Assembly (NCBI RefSeq): GCF_023276405.1
Contig: NZ_JALRMO010000001.1
Coordinates: forward strand, 4,774,001-4,838,000
From: Paenibacillus hamazuiensis
GTDB taxonomy: Bacteria; Bacillota; Bacilli; Paenibacillales; NBRC-103111
Length of the DNA: 64,000 nt
Direction: 5' to 3'
How positions within the stretch are numbered: position 1 is the first letter of the stretch; each line of letters opens with the position of its first letter. A program made the position numbers and the translations under genes. Under the pieces are notes generated by a model. It ran no database searches and was not told the origin of the DNA. It saw only the letters and a program-made list of their open reading frames with translations. Shown one piece after another: positions 43,857-51,480 of this stretch.

Positions 43857-44497
43857 GGAAAATCGTGATTTGGGGTTCGGGTGGACACGCCCGCGAAACA
43901 AACTGGCTTTGTGAAGAGCTTGGAGTGGAAGTCGCGGGATTCCTGGATGAACGGCCCGAAATGAAAGGTCGATCGGTGAACGGCGTTCCTGTACTGGGAA
44001 CGCTCCCCGATATTGAAGCGCTGCGCCATGAGGTGGAAATCGTATGCGCCGGAGTTGGCGACCCGGCCTTAAAAAAAAGGTTTGCCGATGATACCGTCCG
44101 CGCGGGATTCCGGCTCGCCGCCCCGCTGATACACCCTCGTGTCCGGCTATCCCGAAGAACAGAGGTCGGCGAAGGGAGTATGATCTGCGATGGGGTTACA
44201 ATGACGGACAATATCAGAATCGGACGTCATGTTATTATTAATCGAAACGCCACCATCAGCCACGATACCGTTATCGGCGATTTTGTAACCATCGCTCCGG
44301 GTGTGAATTTGGCAGGCAACGTTGCCATCGGCGACGGAGCTTATATCGGCATCGGCGCATCGGTTCGGGAGAAGCGGCGCATCGGTTGCTGGTCCATGGT
44401 CGGGGGTGGCGCCTTTGTCAAAGAAGATATTCCCGACTTCACTATGGCTGCAGGCGTGCCGGCCGTCGTGAAAAAAAGCTATGGACATTCTTTGTGA
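43853..44497 (+). CDS. PglD/NeuD-like sugar O/N-acyltransferase
   Basis: The 214-residue protein has two domains. An N-terminal Rossmann-like unit (IVIWGSGGHARETNWLCEEL) has the family GSGGHA loop. A C-terminal left-handed beta-helix follows, with hexapeptide repeats from about residue 95 (EVGEGSMICDGVTMTDNIRI, the HVIINRNATISHDTVIGDFV catalytic-His region, IGIGASVREKRRIG). Relatives acetylate NDP-4-amino-4,6-dideoxysugars with acetyl-CoA. The ATGA overlap with the aminotransferase gene supports consecutive reactions. A strong terminator follows. Confidence 0.9.
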   Translation: MRKIVIWGSGGHARETNWLCEELGVEVAGFLDERPEMKGRSVNGVPVLGTLPDIEALRHEVEIVCAGVGDPALKKRFADDTVRAGFRLAAPLIHPRVRLSRRTEVGEGSMICDGVTMTDNIRIGRHVIINRNATISHDTVIGDFVTIAPGVNLAGNVAIGDGAYIGIGASVREKRRIGCWSMVGGGAFVKEDIPDFTMAAGVPAVVKKSYGHSL

Positions 44498-44521
44498 GTT
44501 TGGACGAAGTTGGCTGCCTTG

Positions 44522-44575
44522 AAAAGATCAGGATTCCGGTGGACGTGGATTGTCCGGCCGGAATCCTGATCTTTT
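44522..44575. terminator. strong bidirectional terminator
   Basis: AAAAGATCAGGATTCCGG and its exact complement (44558-44575) form an 18-bp stem with an 18-nt loop between the convergent acyltransferase and methyltransferase genes. Confidence 0.93.
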
Positions 44576-44577
44576 GG

Positions 44578-45168
44578 TTAAAGCTGTTGTTTCAATTTGC
44601 GTATGAGCCGCAGGCTGTCGTAATCGCAAACAAGAACATATTCTTTGCTCTCGCACAGTTCATCAACAGCTCTTCTGACATCGGCATAAGCTGTGTAATC
44701 ATGAAAAGCGATAAATCCTCCGCGTACTACTCTTGGAGCATACAGCTCTATATCTCTTTTTACCCCCGCATAACTATGGTCTCCGTCTATAAAAAGGGCG
44801 GATATGAGCTCAGGACAGTCTTGAACGGCTTCATGACTGAATTTCTTAATCGGCGATACATAGTTTGCGAGACGGTAATTAAGAATATTATTCTGGAATT
44901 CTGTAAAATAATCAAAATAATACCCGTTCGTTATAAAGGGATCAATCGCAACAATTTTTCGTTTCTTCTCGCTCAGCCACTTGCTCCCGAGCCCCAATGC
45001 AACGGTGCTTTTCCCCTTAAAGGAGCCGATCTCAACGATTTCTCCGTCCAAATGATCAACGAGTGACGGTAAATGCAGCAGGGCGGTTTGCTCGGCCGTC
45101 GTTAACCACCCGCTGACCGAATCAATGTACTGATATAATTGGCTGATCGGAAAAAGATGTTCAGTAAT
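44578..45168 (-). CDS. class I SAM-dependent methyltransferase (Methyltransf_24 type), non-canonical start
   Basis: The protein has about 196 residues. The conserved region begins SGWLTTAEQTALLHLPSLVD, before the SAM-binding GEIVEIGSFKGKSTVALG, so the true start must be upstream of the first TTG (45051). The in-frame open region above it has no ATG, GTG or TTG. ATT at 45168, 6-9 nt after a GAGGTGA that overlaps the preceding stop, is the best-placed start. Other motifs are ALFIDGDHSYAGVKRDIELY and GGFIAFHDYT. The family methylates sugars or modifies small glycans. It is the last gene of the long glycan cluster. Confidence 0.75.
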   Translation of the reverse strand: MTEHLFPISQLYQYIDSVSGWLTTAEQTALLHLPSLVDHLDGEIVEIGSFKGKSTVALGLGSKWLSEKKRKIVAIDPFITNGYYFDYFTEFQNNILNYRLANYVSPIKKFSHEAVQDCPELISALFIDGDHSYAGVKRDIELYAPRVVRGGFIAFHDYTAYADVRRAVDELCESKEYVLVCDYDSLRLIRKLKQQL

Positions 45169-45174
45169 GTTCGT

Positions 45175-46239
45175 TCACCTCACAAGGAATCCATTGTTTT
45201 CCATCGCTTTCTTAACCGCCTCCAGGTACTGGTAGCCGTGCTTTTTATCAGGTTCCAGATATGTTCCTTCTCCCCATTCATTCCATGCGTTGATAAACAA
45301 AAGATCACTGTTTATTTCGAGCGATCTGTTTATTTGACGGGTCAAGTAGGTGCAAAATTTTTTCGGAGTCGATCCTGTAAAAATGAGCGGCCATCTGCCG
45401 CCTACCCGGGCAGAGTTGTCCCAATCGAGGAAAGCCCCCAAATACGTTTTCAATGCTGCATTGTCCCGTTCTCTATCCAGTATATAAGACCAGTATTTAT
45501 CGTAATCCATCAGTTCAAACTTTTGCTTATAACCGTCGACGGATCTTCCGCAATGGATACCGCTCGTTAAAAACATCGTGTATCCGGGTTCAAATTCGAC
45601 GCGGGCATCGAATCCTTTCAGATCGGGATTATGAAATCGATTCAAGGTTTGTACAACATAAATTCCATCCAGCCCATGTTCTTCAGCCAATTTTCGCCAG
45701 CATTCCAACATTTCCTCGCACCGTGGAATATCGCTGGGGCGATATATAAGAAATAAAGGTTTATTTTCCACTTTGATATACCTTTTATCTTTAAAAACGG
45801 TCAGAAGAAATTCAAAATGTTCTTTCCAATCCGCTTCTTCCCCATAATCCTGACCGGCCAATACTTCATGATTAGAACCGGTCCATGTTCTTGTCCATGG
45901 ATCGTTCGCCCAGGAAAGGCAAAATGGAAAATCGGGCTCCCCGTTTTGAAGAACGGCATCCAGCGGCTTATGAAGAAACCTTTTTCCCTTAAACCAATAA
46001 TGGTAATAACAAAATCCATAAATGCCGTATTGTCTTGCAATTTGCGCTTGCCATGCTCTTGAAGACTCGTCTGTCAAATCATAATAATAATCTTGGTACG
46101 GTTCTTTCGGCTGGTCGTGTCCGGGGAATAGAGGCTGCGCTTTTCTTGTATTGGTCCATTCGGTAAACCCTTTTCCCCACCAACGATTATTTTCCTCGGT
46201 TTCATGAAATTGAGGCAAATAGAAGGCGATCAGTTTCAG
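45175..46239 (-). CDS. WbsX-like (GH99-type fold) glycan enzyme, likely CTG start
   Basis: The protein has 354 residues. WbsX proteins begin KLIAFYLPQFH, and that sequence is present here only if translation starts at CTG 46239, which has GGGGTGAG 6 nt upstream; the next candidate, TTG 46218, would cut the first strand. WWGKGFTEWTNTRKAQPLFP, YGIYGFCYYHYWFKGKRFLH, WANDPWTRTW and LFINAWNEWGEGTYLEPD are hallmarks of the family, which belongs to a TIM-barrel related to GH99 and is found in O-antigen and spore-glycan loci. It may be a transferase or a glycan-processing hydrolase. Its stop overlaps the ribosome binding site of the methyltransferase. Confidence 0.82.
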   Translation of the reverse strand: MKLIAFYLPQFHETEENNRWWGKGFTEWTNTRKAQPLFPGHDQPKEPYQDYYYDLTDESSRAWQAQIARQYGIYGFCYYHYWFKGKRFLHKPLDAVLQNGEPDFPFCLSWANDPWTRTWTGSNHEVLAGQDYGEEADWKEHFEFLLTVFKDKRYIKVENKPLFLIYRPSDIPRCEEMLECWRKLAEEHGLDGIYVVQTLNRFHNPDLKGFDARVEFEPGYTMFLTSGIHCGRSVDGYKQKFELMDYDKYWSYILDRERDNAALKTYLGAFLDWDNSARVGGRWPLIFTGSTPKKFCTYLTRQINRSLEINSDLLFINAWNEWGEGTYLEPDKKHGYQYLEAVKKAMENNGFLVR

Positions 46240-46328
46240 CTTTATCTCACCCCTTAACGGAAAATTGGCACCCGGCCGAATCGGACTGATTCAACGTCGT
46301 TTCGGACTTGCCCGCTGGGCATGTCCCT

Positions 46329-46568
46329 CTACGGGTCAATCTTGTTGTAAGCAAGCTCGTGCCCTTTTTCATACCCTTCCGCATAACCGATATCGAACCC
46401 TTGGTTGTATCCTTCGTCGTACCCTTTATTGAACTTCGCTTGATAGGAGGATGCCCCTTTGCCCGCAGCATGCTTTTTTTTGCGCGGCTTGGCGCCGCTT
46501 CGGGCGATTTTCCCTCGGACGGCTCGTTTTTTTCGCTTCGGCCGCTTCTTCGTTGAAGTCAAAGCCAC
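46329..46568 (-). CDS. small stand-alone basic / GxxxG-repeat protein
   Basis: The protein has 79 residues, starting at GTG 46568 with AAAGGAGG 8 nt upstream. Residues 1-37 are extremely Lys/Arg-rich. Residues 45-74 are a tetrad repeat: KGYDEGYNQGFDIGYAEGYE, where Gly recurs every fourth residue and an aromatic follows it. The same two-part arrangement is the N-terminus of neighbouring glycosyltransferases (47760 and 49168 genes). A helix with Gly every four residues, as in FliH, would favour close helix packing. It could be a scaffold for those enzymes. No enzymatic domain is present. Confidence 0.75.
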   Translation of the reverse strand: MALTSTKKRPKRKKRAVRGKIARSGAKPRKKKHAAGKGASSYQAKFNKGYDEGYNQGFDIGYAEGYEKGHELAYNKIDP

Positions 46569-46622
46569 TATGGTTACCTCCTTTTACGTGCGCATATTTT
46601 CCAAAGCGACAAAAAACCGCTT

Positions 46623-46958
46623 CTAACGCGGATGTTGCCCCATCTCCGAGCCGGAGGATCCGGACTTACCGAAGTCCGGACCGTCCAGCCAATGCCCCGT
46701 CACCTTTTCCCGGTTCAGCCATGGCCCGTTGGGTATACCCCGCTTGACGCGCCGTGGGGAAACGCCCGTTATCTTAACCGCTAAAATGCGCTGATATTTG
46801 CCTATGACCTCGATATTTTCCGCGAGCCGCCTTGAGGTTTCGCCGGATACGTCACAAATATCGGCCATGGCCTCCAGCATTTTGGTTAGCGCCCGCTGGC
46901 TTCGCGCGAGCGAGGTCAATATATGAAGCTTGATGCGGTTTTCACGCTCCAAACTCAT
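46623..46958 (-). CDS. small helical protein of the glycan cluster (A)
   Basis: The protein has 111 residues, starting at ATG 46958 with a 4-nt overlap with the preceding gene. Residues 1-65 are amphipathic helix: ILTSLARSQRALTKMLEAMA, then ETSRRLAENIEVIGKYQRIL. The C-terminal 45 residues are polar and Gly/Pro/Lys-rich. The segment L-x-x-L-A-R-S-Q-x-x-L-x-K-M-L-E matches the 47348-gene product (LFHMAKSQEEMANIIES). The function is unknown. It may be a structural or adaptor protein of the spore surface. Confidence 0.65.
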   Translation of the reverse strand: MSLERENRIKLHILTSLARSQRALTKMLEAMADICDVSGETSRRLAENIEVIGKYQRILAVKITGVSPRRVKRGIPNGPWLNREKVTGHWLDGPDFGKSGSSGSEMGQHPR

Positions 46959-47296
46959 TTCAAACCTCCGCCTAACGAAAACAGATCCCCGAGTCCGCCA
47001 CCACCGCCCATGTCGGCCTCTTCTTTGTTGTGACCCAGTATAATTTTCATATTTTTGGCCAGGGCGCTTTCCATTTTCGTTAATCCGTCGATCACTTCGA
47101 TCAACTGGTCGTGAATGTCCATCGTTTCCTTGACCTGCGTCGCATGTCCGTCATAGGCCGCCGGCGAAAGATGGTTGCACATCCAGTGGCGGGACTTTTC
47201 GGCTTCGACTGCCTTGGCCTCCAAAATCAGCGAGATATTGAATTGAAACTTGGCGGCCGCTTGCATTATTCTTGTATAAGATTCAGCTCTGCTCAA
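46955..47296 (-). CDS. small helical protein of the glycan cluster (B)
   Basis: The 113-residue protein starts at TTG 47296 behind GAGGAG. It has helices rich in Ala/Glu/Met (FNISLILEAKAVEAEKSRHW, HATQVKETMDIHDQLIEVID, KMESALAKNMKIIL), followed by a Gly-rich tail (GGGGGLGDLFSLGGG). It is in one operon with its two small neighbours. It is probably distantly related to them in architecture (about 65-75 helical residues plus a flexible end). No known family is recognised. Confidence 0.65.
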   Translation of the reverse strand: MSRAESYTRIMQAAAKFQFNISLILEAKAVEAEKSRHWMCNHLSPAAYDGHATQVKETMDIHDQLIEVIDGLTKMESALAKNMKIILGHNKEEADMGGGGGLGDLFSLGGGLK

Positions 47297-47347
47297 TGTA
47301 ATCTCCTCGCTTTGCAGCTTTTCGGGATAGTCGGCTCTTAAGCCGCG

Positions 47348-47698
47348 TTATTCTTCCGAGGGCTCATCCCCCATCTCCTTCATGACGCATTCCAGGTTGT
47401 CGCCAAGCGCATCCTCCAAATCGGCCAGGCTGTTCAAATAAGCGCTGATGCTTTTCGTTACGAGCAGCGAATGCTCGACGAGCGCCTGAATATCGCCAAA
47501 ATCCGGGTTCGCATGAGGGATGTGGTGGCTGAGTGACGCGAGGTGCATCGCCACATGCCGTTTGGATTCGATAATATTAGCCATCTCCTCCTGCGATTTG
47601 GCCATGTGGAACAAAATGTCGGTTATATGGTTCTGCAATGGAGTTCCCTCCTCCAAGTATTTACGCCCCTTGCTCATATTCTGTTTTAATTTATGCAC
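47348..47698 (-). CDS. small helical protein of the glycan cluster (C)
   Basis: The protein has 116 residues, starting at GTG 47698; ATG 47677 is an alternative, and neither has a strong site. It is helical throughout: HITDILFHMAKSQEEMANII, a His-rich middle (HLASLSHHIPHANPDF) and ALVEHSLLVTKSISAYLNSL, ending in an acidic tail. It shares the A-K/R-S-Q helix with protein A. It follows the GT2 gene by 62 bp. The function is unknown. Confidence 0.65.
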   Translation of the reverse strand: MHKLKQNMSKGRKYLEEGTPLQNHITDILFHMAKSQEEMANIIESKRHVAMHLASLSHHIPHANPDFGDIQALVEHSLLVTKSISAYLNSLADLEDALGDNLECVMKEMGDEPSEE

Positions 47699-47759
47699 CG
47701 GCCCCGAATTAAGCTACTCGCTTCGCTGCCTAAATAAGGATAAAAGCTGTCCGCCGGCT

Positions 47760-49139
47760 TTACAGATTTTCGGCCATTATGGAGATGGGAGCGATGATCG
47801 GGAGCCCTTTCGGAAGCGACGCCAGCTCGGCATCGCCCGCAGCAATCGTCTCGCTGCGGTCAAACCCCCAAACCGTCAGTGCCAGCTCCGATACGATCCG
47901 GCGAAGCGAGCCTTGTTCGTAACGGTAGATCCGTCCCGACTCTCCCTGAAGCAAAGCGCCTTCCCGAATGCCTGTTTGACCGGCGGTCTGACTTATGCGC
48001 TCCCGAACTGCCGCTTCCGAAACCGCCTCTCCAAGGGGCCAGCTTCTCAGCTCGACGTGCGACAGGCGAACGGCCGGCGATAACTGGCCGTCCTGTTCGA
48101 GGATCGGCCGGCGCCCGCCGCCGTCCAGCCAATATCGCATACCCTGGTTTCCGCATACGATAGCTTCCCGGGGATAGAAGTCGAGCATCGACTTGCCTTC
48201 CGATGACAACAGCCTCGCTTCTTCGGTGATTTCGGGGAGATTGCCCCATTTTTGGCCGTAAAACTCCAGGTTTTTGCCGTACACCTCGTTCATCTCGGCC
48301 CCGAGCGCTTTCATGCTGACGCTGCCCACATGGTGGATGAACACATCCCCCGCTATGACGAGGTCATGGCCAAGCAGCTTGACACGAAGGCAGAAATCGT
48401 CGTCCTCGCAGTTCCCTTTCTCGAAACCTTCGTCAAAATAACCGAGGCGGGCGAACAGCTCCCTCCGTAGCAGCACGCAAAAGCCGGTAATTCGATCCGT
48501 CCTCCTCCATCTTGCCGGGTCCGGCCGGTTGAACATTTCCGCGAAGCGATGCATTTCCGCGATCGAGCCGTAGGAGACATTCAGCAGTTGTTTGCCGCTG
48601 ATGTAATTGGTCATCGGACCGACCAGTCCGATTCTTCCGTCGCTGTTCAGACAGCGCAGCATGTTTGCCAGCCAGCCCTGCGTTACGACAGTATCGTTGT
48701 TCAGAATAAGCAGCGTTTCGCCCCGGGCCATTTTGAGCCCTTGATTGACCCCGCCCGCAAAACCCATGTTCGCCGGATTGATCCTGAAGCGTATTTGGTG
48801 TCTAAGCGAATATAAATATTCCGCCGTTCCGTCCGTCGATGCGTTGTCGACGACAATAATCTCGTGCGGCTCGGGGGTATGGGCGATTATGCTTTCGATA
48901 CAGTCGCGCAGCAGCTCAACCTGATTAAACGTCGGTATGATGATGCTCGTTCCGGAAAAGGGCTGATGAAAATTCGTCAGTCCCGCATCGAAGCCGATAT
49001 TGTAGCCCGCGTCGTAGCCGGCTTTGTAACCCGTATGGAACCCGTTTTGCCGGCCCGGCGCAACGCTCCGTCTGCCGGTCCTCCTGATCTTGATCCGCTT
49101 TTCCGGCCTCAGCCGCTTCGTCGTCTTTTGCAATTTCAC
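47760..49139 (-). CDS. GT2 glycosyltransferase with basic leader and GxxxG repeats
   Basis: The protein has 459 residues, starting at GTG 49139 with AAGGAGG 10 nt upstream. Residues 1-31 are Lys/Arg-rich. Residues 33-54 carry NGFHTGYKAGYDAGYNIGFD, an aromatic-Gly tetrad repeat like that of the 46329 protein. The GT-A domain follows at once: TSIIIPTFNQVELLRDCIES, EIIVVDNASTDGT, RGETLLILNNDTVVT (metal site) and GYFDEGFEKGNCEDDDF (base region). From residue 300 or so a C-terminal domain of about 160 residues is unassigned. It resembles rhamnosyltransferase-type GT2 proteins. It probably builds a spore or cell-surface glycan. Confidence 0.88.
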   Translation of the reverse strand: MKLQKTTKRLRPEKRIKIRRTGRRSVAPGRQNGFHTGYKAGYDAGYNIGFDAGLTNFHQPFSGTSIIIPTFNQVELLRDCIESIIAHTPEPHEIIVVDNASTDGTAEYLYSLRHQIRFRINPANMGFAGGVNQGLKMARGETLLILNNDTVVTQGWLANMLRCLNSDGRIGLVGPMTNYISGKQLLNVSYGSIAEMHRFAEMFNRPDPARWRRTDRITGFCVLLRRELFARLGYFDEGFEKGNCEDDDFCLRVKLLGHDLVIAGDVFIHHVGSVSMKALGAEMNEVYGKNLEFYGQKWGNLPEITEEARLLSSEGKSMLDFYPREAIVCGNQGMRYWLDGGGRRPILEQDGQLSPAVRLSHVELRSWPLGEAVSEAAVRERISQTAGQTGIREGALLQGESGRIYRYEQGSLRRIVSELALTVWGFDRSETIAAGDAELASLPKGLPIIAPISIMAENL

Positions 49140-49167
49140 GTCACTTTCTCCTCCTTCCCGTAGCGGG

Positions 49168-50214
49168 TTAACGAAACGGCTCTTTTCGTTTGGCGAGCGA
49201 ATCGGCCAGATGTCCGAAATCGATGGCCACCTTGCCCAGCTCCGTAGCGATGCGCTGCGAGATGACGACGGCTGCGACGCCGGCCGCGACGAGGGCGATA
49301 TCGAACGTGCGAGGCTTGATTTCCTCCATGACGCGAGGTATGTCCCTCACGCCGTCGACGGGCGCGACGACGCCGGCAACCCGGACGCCGTGCCCGGACA
49401 TCACGCCCGCAAGCGCCGGGCCGACATTGCCGACAAGCAGCACTTTTCTGCCATTCAGCAGCTTGCTCAGCCAGCCTTCCTGGGAAAAATAATAATTGAC
49501 AAGCGAATGGGTCAGGCGCAGCGATTGGTAATCGATACCGTGCGCCCGGAACACCTGGAAGGCCAGAGGCTGGTACGTCGCGTTGCGAAGCTTGGGAATG
49601 CCCACGACTGTCGCTTGTTTTATGGCGGAGACCAGTAGATCGCGCGCCGCGATGTCCGGAATGTTTACTCCGGCATACGGGAGAAAACTCCCTTCCTTCC
49701 TCACCTGATCGATGCTGAGTACAGTCTCCTGGGCAAGCGTCAGAAGCTCTCCGTCGCCGAGCCGGACCAGCGAAAAAGGCTGCTTGGCGTCAAGCGCGGA
49801 GCTGATTTGTTCCGCAACCTCCTGCGTGGTTTGCAGCGTATAAAACCGGTGCCTGAACTGCTCGATGCCGGCTGCGATGATTTCACTGACCGGGACCTCG
49901 GGAAGTATAATGTCAAGAGGAAGGAGAGAGTCCACGATCCCGTCCCCGCCGTTGTATAATCCTTTCTTATACCCGTCGTCGTAACCACGTTCGTATGAGA
50001 CCTGATCGGTCGATGCCAACGCCCCCGCACCGTAGCCGGCTTTATATCCTTTATCGTAAGATTCGTCCAGCATGCGGTCTATGTTCTGGGCGGTAAATGG
50101 CTGATTCGTTATTAATTTTTTCCTGGCTCTGACCGTTTTCTTCGTACGTTTGCCTTTGCGCAATCTCCGTTTCTTTCCGATCGTTGGCACTTTTCGTTTT
50201 CGCACACGCTTCAT
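49168..50214 (-). CDS. GT-D fold glycosyltransferase with basic leader and GxxxG repeats
   Basis: The protein has 348 residues from ATG 50214. Residues 1-36 contain about 20 Lys/Arg. Two tetrad blocks follow, YDKGYKAGYGAGA (about 53-65) and YERGYDDGYKKGLYNGG (about 74-90). The catalytic part begins near 140 with PFSLVRLGDGELLTLAQETV, the RxGDGE signature of the GT-D fold first seen in streptococcal adhesin glycosylation. GRKVLLVGNVGPALAGVMSG and a closing helical region follow. Known GT-D enzymes extend glycans on Ser-rich proteins. The shared N-terminal module with a GT2 of different fold is the striking point. Confidence 0.82.
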   Translation of the reverse strand: MKRVRKRKVPTIGKKRRLRKGKRTKKTVRARKKLITNQPFTAQNIDRMLDESYDKGYKAGYGAGALASTDQVSYERGYDDGYKKGLYNGGDGIVDSLLPLDIILPEVPVSEIIAAGIEQFRHRFYTLQTTQEVAEQISSALDAKQPFSLVRLGDGELLTLAQETVLSIDQVRKEGSFLPYAGVNIPDIAARDLLVSAIKQATVVGIPKLRNATYQPLAFQVFRAHGIDYQSLRLTHSLVNYYFSQEGWLSKLLNGRKVLLVGNVGPALAGVMSGHGVRVAGVVAPVDGVRDIPRVMEEIKPRTFDIALVAAGVAAVVISQRIATELGKVAIDFGHLADSLAKRKEPFR

Positions 50215-50253
50215 GGACTCACCGCCTGTATCAATGATAATTTCCGCTCGGAG

Positions 50254-51444
50254 TCACGGTCCGAATGCCAGCGTCAAAAGCGCCTGCAGCCGCGACCGGT
50301 ACGTATGTTCCCGGAAAGTGCGGGCCAGCCCGTTTAAGGCGATCCGGCATCGTGCTTCCTCGTTCGCCAAATAATAATCCAGTTTGGCCGCCAGCTCCTC
50401 CGCCGAGGAGAACGTTTCTATCTCCTGCCCCGGCACGTAAAACCGGGCCAAATCCTCCCTCGCATCCACGATTTGGAACGCCCCGCAGGCTGCAATCTCG
50501 AAAGTGCGGGGGTTGGGGGAAAGAGCCGGCAGCCTTCGCCGGTTGGCATTGATTTCGTCGTCGTCATAAGCGCGATGATAGTTGATCACGATTTTCGCGC
50601 CATTATAATACGCGCAAGTATCCGCCGGAGACAGCCAATCCTCGTCGCCGCGAATCGCTTCTCTCAGCATATCGTAGCGCTGCAGACGCTCCCACCAGCG
50701 GCCGGCAATCAGTGTCTTTTTGCCTGCCACGTAAGGGGCCAGCTCGTCGAATAACGCAATCCGGTTCCGGTACCCGCTGCCCAGGAAGCAAATATCGGTA
50801 TGAAAGCCGGCAGCCGCCCGGACGGGCCGGTATATGCTCTCGGCGACGCCGAGCGGCAAATAATGCACCTCGGGACAGCCGAGATTACGGTAAAACTCCA
50901 CGCAGCTGATTTCCTGCGTAAACGCGACGTCGTAGCGAAGCGCGATGTCGCCGGACAAATCGGCGTAATACGGGTCGTCGGTAAACCAGACCGCCGTGCG
51001 GATGCCGGAGTCGCGAATCGCTTGAACCGTATCGCCATGCACATAGTTTAAGCCGTTAAACACCAGCACCAGATCGGGCTTTGCGTTCATTGCCGTCTGC
51101 ACGACGTTGTCGAACGGGCTGACGGCGATCACCTCCGCAACCAGCGGCTTTAAGCTGGCCAGCAGCCCGCGTTCGATCGCGGCGTAAGGGTCTCCCTGGC
51201 CGGAAACCACGAACAGCAGGCGTACCGGCCAAACCCGGGCCTCCGTCATCTTTGCGGCTGCCCCGCCGGCAACCGCTTCACAAGCGCCGACACGGCGGCC
51301 GTAAGATAAGCCAAGCGGGTACGCCGCCCGCCAGCCGGCGAGATAGGCCTCGCTTTGCCGCCTTGCTCCTGCGGATTTCTTCCGCTTCGCCTTCCTGCGG
51401 GCGGGCCCGGGCAAACGCCTCCTGGATGAGCGCGTCTTCGTCAT
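50254..51444 (-). CDS. CgeB-like spore glycosyltransferase (1)
   Basis: The protein has 396 residues. The leader (1-30) is Arg/Lys-rich, followed by a degenerate aromatic-Gly segment (YLAGWRAAYPLGLSYGRRVG). The rest is GT-B like spore maturation protein CgeB/YkvP: VRLLFVVSGQGDPYAAIERG, ALKPDLVLVFNG-type segment, RTAVWFTDDPYYADL, FLGSGYRNRIALFDELAPYV and a C-terminal NPRTFEIAACGAFQIVD with the nucleotide-binding Glu. CgeB in Bacillus acts on the polysaccharide layer of the spore crust under sigma-K and GerE. It is paralogous to the next gene (51481) along its length. Confidence 0.87.
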   Translation of the reverse strand: MTKTRSSRRRLPGPARRKAKRKKSAGARRQSEAYLAGWRAAYPLGLSYGRRVGACEAVAGGAAAKMTEARVWPVRLLFVVSGQGDPYAAIERGLLASLKPLVAEVIAVSPFDNVVQTAMNAKPDLVLVFNGLNYVHGDTVQAIRDSGIRTAVWFTDDPYYADLSGDIALRYDVAFTQEISCVEFYRNLGCPEVHYLPLGVAESIYRPVRAAAGFHTDICFLGSGYRNRIALFDELAPYVAGKKTLIAGRWWERLQRYDMLREAIRGDEDWLSPADTCAYYNGAKIVINYHRAYDDDEINANRRRLPALSPNPRTFEIAACGAFQIVDAREDLARFYVPGQEIETFSSAEELAAKLDYYLANEEARCRIALNGLARTFREHTYRSRLQALLTLAFGP

Positions 51445-51480
51445 TATCCTATCCCCCTCTGCGTGCGTAAACGGGGCCGG

